A stretch of 64,000 nt of DNA from Ipomoea triloba (Eukaryota > Streptophyta > Magnoliopsida > Solanales > Convolvulaceae): the NCBI RefSeq assembly GCF_003576645.1, contig NC_044920.1:18619482-18683481 (forward strand), written 5' to 3'. The position numbers and the translations under genes are program-made. Positions 57,276 through 64,000 of this stretch are shown piece after piece. How positions within the stretch are numbered: position 1 is the stretch's first letter; every line of letters starts with the position of its first letter. Under the pieces are notes generated by a model. That model searched no databases. It saw nothing but the letters and a program-made list of their open reading frames with translations, and was not told the origin of the DNA.

Positions 57276-57837
57276 GCACAAAGAGCAATGGTAAAAAAGC
57301 AACCAACGAAAAATATTACCAACGAACATGAGAAAAAATTTAACGAACCAACGAAGCAGTGCACGCCAAAAAGCAATGAAATAAAAAGCAATAAAAAGGA
57401 AAGAAAATCATCAGGCGCCATCGAAGTTCGGACATCATTGCGTGGGAAGTGAAACGTGACGACAACGAAATGCACGACAGGAGGAAGGTGGGGATGAACG
57501 GCAGAGATAGTGAAAAGAAGAATGTCGGTGACAACGGTAGAATTATGATATGAACGCTGGCCGCAACCGAAAAGGGAGAGCCAAAAACATGCGTTACAAA
57601 CCTTAAACAAAGGCACCACCCTATATTAAAGCTAACACAAATAAAGTAACTATCAACCAAATATCCAAAATGCCCCCCATTAATTCTGTGCAAAATACTA
57701 GACTAATTGCACAGTAACTGTCTACCATATTGCACAGTGAATGTCAACCTTGAGATCGCCCAAAATCAAGGGCCAACAAAAGACCACACGTTCTCACCTA
57801 ACCCCTAGTTCTCACTTGATTAGAAATATATATATAT
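57276..57837. other. Intergenic sequence
   Basis: 57,290-57,420 is lysine/asparagine-codon-rich low-complexity sequence in several frames. No gene or repeat family recognised. Confidence 0.45.
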
Positions 57838-58363
57838 ATACCAATTTTCATCCACGACTATTGTTTTAGTACCAATTTTCATCCACGATTACTATTTTAG
57901 TGCCAAAATTCATCGCGCCAGTCACCCATCCGTTTTAAACGTGCAAAAATCTAAAATTGTTAAGGGTATTTTTATCATTTTGAACTTAATATCCCAATTT
58001 GAGCATGAATAAATGGATTTAAGTCCTAAGATCGATCAAAATTTGCAATTTTCCTCCTCATTTTACCTTAATTTGAGAATGAGAACTATGAATTGTGATC
58101 AATCTTAGGGCTTAAATTTCTTTATTAATGCTCAAATTGGGATACTGAGTTGAAAAGGACGAAAGTACCTTTAAAGATTTTAGATTTCGGCACGTTTTAA
58201 ACGGATGGGTGACCGACGCGATGAATTTTGACACCAAAACAGTAATCATGGGACTAAAATTAGTACTAAAACAATAGTTGTCGGACCAAAATTTGTAGAA
58301 TTTAAACATGTGGACCAAAATTATTATTTTACTAATAGTCGTCGAACAAAATTGTTATTTTAT
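57838..58363. mobile_element. Foldback (long-inverted-repeat) element
   Basis: Positions about 57,841-58,045 and 58,090-58,310 are inverted copies at roughly 85% similarity. Matching blocks are GACTATTGTTTTAGTACCAA, AAAATTCATCGCG, CACCCATCCGTTTTAAACG, GCTCAAATTGGGATA and GATC-ATCTTAGG-CTTAAAT. The spacer is about 50 bp. The right arm extends further (to ~58,363) than the left, which is cut by a (TA)n run at 57,827-57,840. The overall look (gene-poor, long arms, 'ACCAAAATT' ends) suits a Mutator-like MITE. No gene inside. Confidence 0.75.
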
Positions 58364-60044
58364 ATAATTTATTGTTGCTATTATATATATGAACATTCAT
58401 TTCACTTATATATTTACTTCCATTTACACCTCCCTCTACCTATCTAGCTACCCACGACTCTTTTCACTACAATTAGTACCTTTTCTTATAATATATATAG
58501 CTACTTAATTATATAATTACCAACTAGGGTATTATTATGGTTTCTTTATTTGTAAATACTTTTACATTTATTTATTTCTTTCTTTCTCAAGATTTTGGTA
58601 CGTTACCACTATCAGATTGTACTGTTTGTTCCTATGGAAAATAAAAAGATTTTCTTTAGAGGGTATGGCAATCGGAAATGGAGAAACAAAATAATTTTTT
58701 TTTTTTGAAAATTTTGAAATTGTTGATTGGGTGGATATGTTTAAAAAATATCACCTTAAGAGATTTTCTTGGAGTTTTATGTCCTCATAAGTCATGCCTA
58801 TAGTCCCACGGTCAATTTATCAATTAGGTCAAAGAGGTTAGTTAATAAAGGAAGAGAAAGAAAACAATATGAAATTAAAATAAAGGGGTATTTGTTTCAA
58901 ACTTTGAAATTAAAATGGTAATTAAAATCAAATATTTGGTAGTGATAATGAGTTTAAGTATAATGACTCTATTTGTCTTGTAGTAAATAAGTATTGGAAT
59001 ATAAATAAATAAATAAATAAATAAATAACATAACATAAAAATAAACAAATAAAATATATAATACATACGTACATACATACATACTTATTTTTAGAATTTT
59101 TTTTCTCTTCATCATTTTTGATTGCATTGTTTAAAAATTGGGGATGAAAAGAGTAATAATTACTAAAGTTTGAATCAAATAGTAGGATAACAAAATAAGC
59201 AAACGAATATGATACTAAATATCAAATGTAGGATACAAAAAAAGTCTCTAAGTAAATGTCACCTTCGTGAAATTTTAATTAAAGAAAATATTAATTTATG
59301 TTACGGACCTTATGGTCTACTCAATGGTGTGCATTATTAAATTAAAGAAAATGATAAGCTTGATAAAGAAGGTATTATTAAATTAATCTTACTATATTTA
59401 CTCTGTCACCTTTTTTAGGCATTCATGAATCATATTTTAGTATATTAAAAGGTAAATCTTATATTTAAAAAAAACCCAAAAATAATTGATTGATTAAAAG
59501 TTTATTCTTCCTTAATAAAGTATAAAAATAGAGATGAAATTTGGGAAATAAAAAGTTACAAATAGGGCTTAATGATGACTTTTTTGTTTTGTTGTTTGCT
59601 TTTTTCAACAAACCGTATTACGCGGTCCAAATGAACCCATAAAGCCACACCCTCGTCTCCATTGCCCCTCCAAGGCGTCGTCATCTCTCTCTCTCTCTCT
59701 CTCTCTTCATTTTCTAGCCTACCATTCTTGAGAGAAATTGTGGGTTTTCTTGAATATTGGGTTTCGGAAATCTGGGCAGTGTTGTGGAATATCTGAATTT
59801 GTATGGGTTCTTGAATTCCCTTCATCCCCACCATTTTCTTGATCACATTATAGGTCTTTTGGTGGAGAAAAATCTTTCAACCCCAATTTCATTGGACTCA
59901 AATTCAGCTGTTTAGTGCTATGGGGTTCTAGGGATTTGTCGTCTTGCCTTCCTTTCCCACAAAATTTGAGTAGATTTTGGTTTGATCTTAAGATATTCTG
60001 AAAACCGAGGTTTGTTTGGCTCTTTCATGTAATAATTCCAAGAA
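58364..60044. other. Promoter and upstream region of the ROH1-like gene
   Basis: AT-rich with microsatellites (AAAT)n at about 58,997-59,027 and (ACAT)n at about 59,060-59,083. A (CT)n run at 59,684-59,705 lies in the presumptive 5' leader, which is pyrimidine-rich as in many plant genes. No other gene supported. Confidence 0.5.
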
Positions 60045-61211
60045 ATGCCCGCCACGGAATTCCAAGGATCATTGGGACGTTCCTTTCTGGTTCTGAGCGC
60101 ACGTGGCAATCAAGCTCAGTTAATGGAGACTGCGCAGGAAGCTTTCCAGGAGCACGTGGCGGAGCGTTTGGAGGACTTGTCCGCCGCCGACGACGACGAG
60201 CTTCTCACCATTCCTTGGATTCTCAAAGTACTAAATGTTTTCCTATGTTGCCAGGACGAGTTCAAGTCTATTCTGTTGAACAACAAAGCGTTCTTGAAAA
60301 AAGCCCCCATGGAGAGATACGTTTCCGAGTACTTTGAGAAGAGCGTGAAGGGTTTGGATGTGTTCAATGTGATTCGGGACGGAATTGAGCGGATTAGGCA
60401 GTGGCAAAAGCTGCTGGAGATTGTGGTATGTGCTCTGGATAATAATCAGAGGAGTCTTGGGGAAGCCCAATTTCGCCGAGCCAAGAAGGCTTTGGTTGAT
60501 TTGGCAATTTGTATGCTTGATAATAATAATAATACTAGTAGTAGTAGTGCTAATAAGGCCTCTATTGTGGCTGCTTCACATAGGAACCGTTCTTTCGGGC
60601 GAAACAATGCCCAGAAGGATCAAAGGTCCATGGCCCAATTTCGATCACTCTCGTGGAGTGTTTCGCAGAACTGGTCTGCTGCTAGGCAGCTCCAAGCCAT
60701 GGCCAATTCCCAGAACTTAGTCGCACCTAGGAGTAACGAGATCGTGGCCTCGAATGGGTTCGCTCTGGCCGTTTTCACAATGAGCTATGTGCTGTATTTC
60801 GTAATGTGGGCTCTCGTGGCCGCCATTCCCTGCCAAGACCGCGGCCTGCACACCCATTTTTATGTGGCCAATCAGTTCCTGTGGGCTGCCCCGCTCCTCT
60901 CACTTCACGACAGGATTCTCGAGGAGTCCAAGAGGAAGGAGCGGAAGAACTCTTGTGGGTTGTTGAAGGAGATTCACGGGATTGAGAAATGTGCTCGCTA
61001 CATCAATGAATTGACCGATATGGTCCAATTCCCCTTGTCTGAGGAACAGGAGAAGGAAGTGAAGGAGAGAGTGGACGAGCTTAAACTAATGTGTGATACA
61101 CTTAAGGAGCAGCTTGACCCGTTGGAGCGTCACGTAAGGGAAGCGTTCCATAGGATTGTTCGCTGCAGGGTTGAGGGGTTTGACTCCATGGGACAAACAA
61201 GTCAGCAATGA
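60045..61211 (+). CDS. ROH1-family protein (DUF793), exocyst interactor
   Basis: Intronless frame of 388 codons. The sequence matches the plant ROH1/BPS1-like family: FQGSLGRSFLVLSARGNQ at the start, NVFLCCQDEFKSIL (about 65-80), APMERYVSEYFEKSVKGLD (about 90), FRSLSWSVSQNWSAARQLQA (about 200-220) and a Cys-containing C-terminus with coiled-coil heptads (EEQEKEVKERVDELKLMCDT, about 340-360). One hydrophobic segment (residues about 237-262, FALAVFTMSYVLYFVMWALV) could be a membrane anchor. Arabidopsis ROH1 binds EXO70 subunits and affects polarised secretion, for example of seed-coat pectin (known). The start is the first ATG after a long 5' leader; a second Met 26 codons later is less likely. 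There is a short Asn/Ser run (DNNNNTSSSS) at about 159-168. No damage. Confidence 0.9.
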   Translation: MPATEFQGSLGRSFLVLSARGNQAQLMETAQEAFQEHVAERLEDLSAADDDELLTIPWILKVLNVFLCCQDEFKSILLNNKAFLKKAPMERYVSEYFEKSVKGLDVFNVIRDGIERIRQWQKLLEIVVCALDNNQRSLGEAQFRRAKKALVDLAICMLDNNNNTSSSSANKASIVAASHRNRSFGRNNAQKDQRSMAQFRSLSWSVSQNWSAARQLQAMANSQNLVAPRSNEIVASNGFALAVFTMSYVLYFVMWALVAAIPCQDRGLHTHFYVANQFLWAAPLLSLHDRILEESKRKERKNSCGLLKEIHGIEKCARYINELTDMVQFPLSEEQEKEVKERVDELKLMCDTLKEQLDPLERHVREAFHRIVRCRVEGFDSMGQTSQQ

Positions 61212-62272
61212 TATTCATATATGCTATCATTTTTGCCCCTTTTTTCCTTTTCCTAGATGAGTCATAAGAAGAATGCTTTATATGCTATACCTGTATTGTG
61301 AGTATATAATATAGTCAAGTTTTTTCAGCATGCCAGTATGCACATTTTTCTTGATGTAATCTTAGGAGAAAGTTATAACACTGTCTGAATTTCTCATGAC
61401 CATTTTTACCAACACGAACAGGGTATAATCTGCTTGACCTTATGAATCAAGAGTTTGCTTGCTTTCTTCATATATGTTACAGAACCTTTTTTTATTTAAA
61501 AAAAATAAAAAATTGTGAATGTTCTGTTTACATCCTGCTGGTTAAATTGCAATGCTTGATATCTCTTTGCAGCATTTAATATGTATGTTTATCAGTTTTA
61601 GTAGTAGAAACTTGTGTGTTTGTGTATATGAACATATTGTGATTGGTGTGTATTTGACTATTATTAACTGAGATGGAATTTTGTTCTCTATTTTATATGT
61701 TGTGGTCCTCTGGTAATCATAATCAGTTCTCCAGCATTTGATCATCTAGGTTCATTGAGGCCAATCTGAATCAAGGGCTTGGTTCTGGTAAGTCTACTCG
61801 GAATTCTTCACTTATTTGCCTGGATGTGTTTTATATGCTATTCTGAACTTGCCATTTTCTCCGAGTAGTGTGTGTATGATGCGATTTTGGGCCACGTTAG
61901 GAGGTGGAAATTGAAGAGGAATATAGAAGGGGGAGCCTTACACCAAAGCTTCAACTTTTGTAGCTAACTGACTCAAACTAAGGGGTAAGGATTCGAACTC
62001 GTGACATTGCGGTTACAATGTGGATCTCTTGCCATCTTGGTTGGGGTTATCCCTTGTGTCAACTATTTGTTAGGCAATGAATCTGTGGATTGTTAGGCAA
62101 TGAGCAAAAGGCATAGCAGCATTTAAACATTCATTAGAATCCATCTTCATGATCATAACAAAATAGAAAATTTCTGTGTTGATAAGGTTAATCTGAAAAT
62201 GACTAGGTTTTGTGGGGAAGAAGTATAATGCATCATGTTGTATTATAGTCTAATTTCAATGCTTTTGGATGC
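61212..62272. other. 3' untranslated and intergenic region
   Basis: The 3' leader of the ROH1-like gene probably ends within 200-300 bp. 61,890-62,050 has the words GAATTCGAACTCGTGACATT-like (AGGATTCGAACTCGTGAC), a pattern common at SINE or retrotransposon ends, but it is too short to classify. Confidence 0.45.
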
Positions 62273-62280
62273 CTGATGCA

Positions 62281-62735
62281 CAATGTTGCAGAAAATGTTG
62301 CAGAAGGCGCTAGGCGCTAGTCGGGCGCCCAAGGGGCGTCTAGCGACTAGGTCGTAGTTTGTCTATATCGTCTTTCTCACTTAAGACTGAGAGTTATTAG
62401 ACTGTTATAATCCTCCAAACTAGTTACGTGTATACGTTAGATAGTTAGTTTAGTACATGGCTAGAGCAATATAGAAGAGGAGTAGCCGACCAGGCAAAAC
62501 AAACCACTCGACTGAATTGAGCGCCAATTCAATCGAATTGAGCACCGACTAAGCCGGAACAATATAGAAGAGGAGTAGCGGACTAAGCAAAACAAACCAC
62601 TCGACTGAATTAAGCGCCAATTCAGTCGAATTGAGCACAAACTAAGCTGAGTTAGACGCCTAGTCAGCTTAGGCCAACTGACTAAAAATCACCTACGGCT
62701 GAAATCGTCTCCGGCGATCAATTTTTACAACACTA
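62281..62735. mobile_element. hAT-like non-autonomous element
   Basis: Ends CAATGTTGC / ACAACACTA are imperfect inverted termini of the plant CAGTGTTGTAAA type. The flanking 8 bp are CTGATGCA (62,273-62,280) and ATGATGCA (62,736-62,743), 7/8 match, the length typical of hAT. The interior starts with GGCGCTAGGCGCTAGTCGGG and contains a ~93-bp tandem duplication (62,467 and 62,560). No transposase. Confidence 0.75.
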
Positions 62736-62743
62736 ATGATGCA

Positions 62744-63968
62744 TGATATAACAATTGCTACTCACACCATTTAATGTGACTTTAGTTGATTTATTCTAGA
62801 AGGGTTTTGTTGAATATGAATGATTGAAAATTCAAATTTCTGTTCAAAAATGGCTATTTTCTCTAGAAATTGGATTTATTCACAGGTGGAATGTCAAATG
62901 TCAATCTTCCCCGGCTATTTCATGCCTGCATTACATGAAATTTTTCCCAAGTTGGAATTTGGACTGCTTCTGGTCTTCTCCACACAATTATTGACCTTCT
63001 TACCTTTCTTCGAGTTTGGACTGCTTCTTCTTCTTCTTTCATTGAATCCGTGTGTTTATGTCATGGTGCATGGATTATTTTTTCTAGTTAAAATTAAATT
63101 ATTATATTATATTATATTACATTCTCCTATTAAAACTGCTACCTAATAATCACTTTATGTGGTATTTGTATTTAATTATTTTGTAATAAGATGAAATTAA
63201 TTCATAAATAATCATGGTTGACGGCCATTGAAAAAGTTATGACCTGTTTACTAATTGAAAATAGGCTAAAGTGTCATATAGCACCATGAACTATATCCAA
63301 TTATTCATGCTGCACCTTGAACTTTCATATCGTATATATCAAGCCATAAATCAAAAAATAAAATTCACCTAGAACTTTTAGCAGGTTTCCCTGTCTTCTT
63401 GCTGACATGGCGCAAGTTTCCCATTGATGTGGCATTTCTTTTAACCTTATTTGTCCATGTAAGCATTTACATATTAAAAATTAAAAAAATATGTTATATT
63501 AAAATAACCACAATTTTCTTCTCTGTATTTTCATAATGTATACTTTTACAATTTTGCAATTCTAATGTTTCTATTTTTTTTTTTAGAATTTATATTCTTT
63601 TGGCTAATTTTTTGTTTAGTATTTTTTCAATTTTCCAAATTTATAGAAATGCTAATTTTTTTTGTTTAGTATCTTTTCCACCTAAATACGTCCACCAACA
63701 CTTAACCATTTAGATTGTCAACAACTAAACAGCTGCCAAGTGAAATTAAAAATGAAATCAGGTTACTATTATAAACTGCCAAAAAAACCAATATAACAAA
63801 ACAAAATGCAAATTCATAATCCACTAGCTAGTCAAAATACAAAATCGTACATACGCAGTAGCTATAAACATTAGCTAGTTAACAATAAAAAACACAAAAA
63901 TAAAAAAGAAGTGGCTCCATCAATTTTCATCTGCCTTCATGGTTCCATTGAGCTTCACTCTATGCAAG

Positions 63969-64000
<32 letters not shown>
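62744..64000. other. Intergenic sequence to the window end
   Basis: 63,265-63,440 has CATATAGCACCATGAACT and GCACCTTGAACTTTCA, words typical of the ends of Mutator-like MITEs; no partner end is in the window. Poly-A occupies 63,971-64,000, possibly a contig edge. No gene supported. Confidence 0.45.

Noticed and set aside
57266..57693. Overlapping ~117-codon minus-strand frames with hydrophobic stretches
   Set aside because: Low-complexity composition, no homology that I recognise, no start context or conserved motif.
63971..64000. Poly(A) as a retrotransposon tail
   Set aside because: At the window edge with no recognisable LINE or SINE body before it; could be a contig artefact.

Overview
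This is a repeat-rich nuclear segment of a flowering plant, most likely a eudicot. The evidence is an intron-rich plastid ABC-ATPase gene (ABCI11/NAP14 type), a single-exon ROH1-family exocyst interactor, a MIR169 cluster, and many plant-type transposons (Copia, Gypsy, LINE, SINE, MULE, hAT). There is no bacterial gene organisation. The repeat style made me think of Solanales/Convolvulaceae, but that is only a weak impression.

Layout. 1-650: three tandem MIR169 hairpins on the minus strand with a TATA box just upstream. 1.4-5.8 kb: SINEs, a long Copia-type LTR carrying a minisatellite, and a LINE 3' end. 5.9-16.9 kb: a minus-strand Copia element broken by a second, plus-strand Copia element. 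Part of the outer element (13,389-14,938) is repeated at 15,014-16,563 next to a single N, which looks like an assembly duplication. 17.4-18.3 kb: a compact 882-bp Pack-MULE with a captured two-exon gene fragment. 20-24.1 kb: a Gypsy-derived segment with a palindromic MITE, repeated several times across two 25-N gaps, again probably an assembly problem. 27.2-35.1 kb: the ABCI11 gene (ten exons; 843 nt including the stop), with introns stuffed by a poly-C gap, a palindrome-rich insertion, a hAT MITE and a gag-only Gypsy element. 35.9-37.6 kb: a truncated LINE.

38,361-50,653: a 12.3-kb Mutator-like element with terminal inverted repeats and a 9-bp target-site duplication (8/9 match). It carries a FAR1-type MULE transposase gene (plus strand, now frameshifted) and, facing it, a ULP1-type (C48) cysteine-protease-like gene with a damaged catalytic core. 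Its non-coding parts are filled with a degenerate ~30-bp motif, and a 2.2-kb solo LTR is nested in it. 51,248-57,270: a young Copia element (LTRs differ at one of 146 positions) with a 1.87-kb solo LTR inserted in its pol gene. 57.8-58.4 kb: a foldback element. 60,045-61,211: the ROH1-family gene. 62.28-62.74 kb: a hAT-like non-autonomous element.

The functional genes I would defend are the MIR169 cluster, ABCI11 and the ROH1-like gene. Everything else is transposon-derived or of unknown function. The most interesting items are the MIR169 cluster, the transposase-plus-protease MULE with its pervasive motif and related MITEs, and the Pack-MULE.
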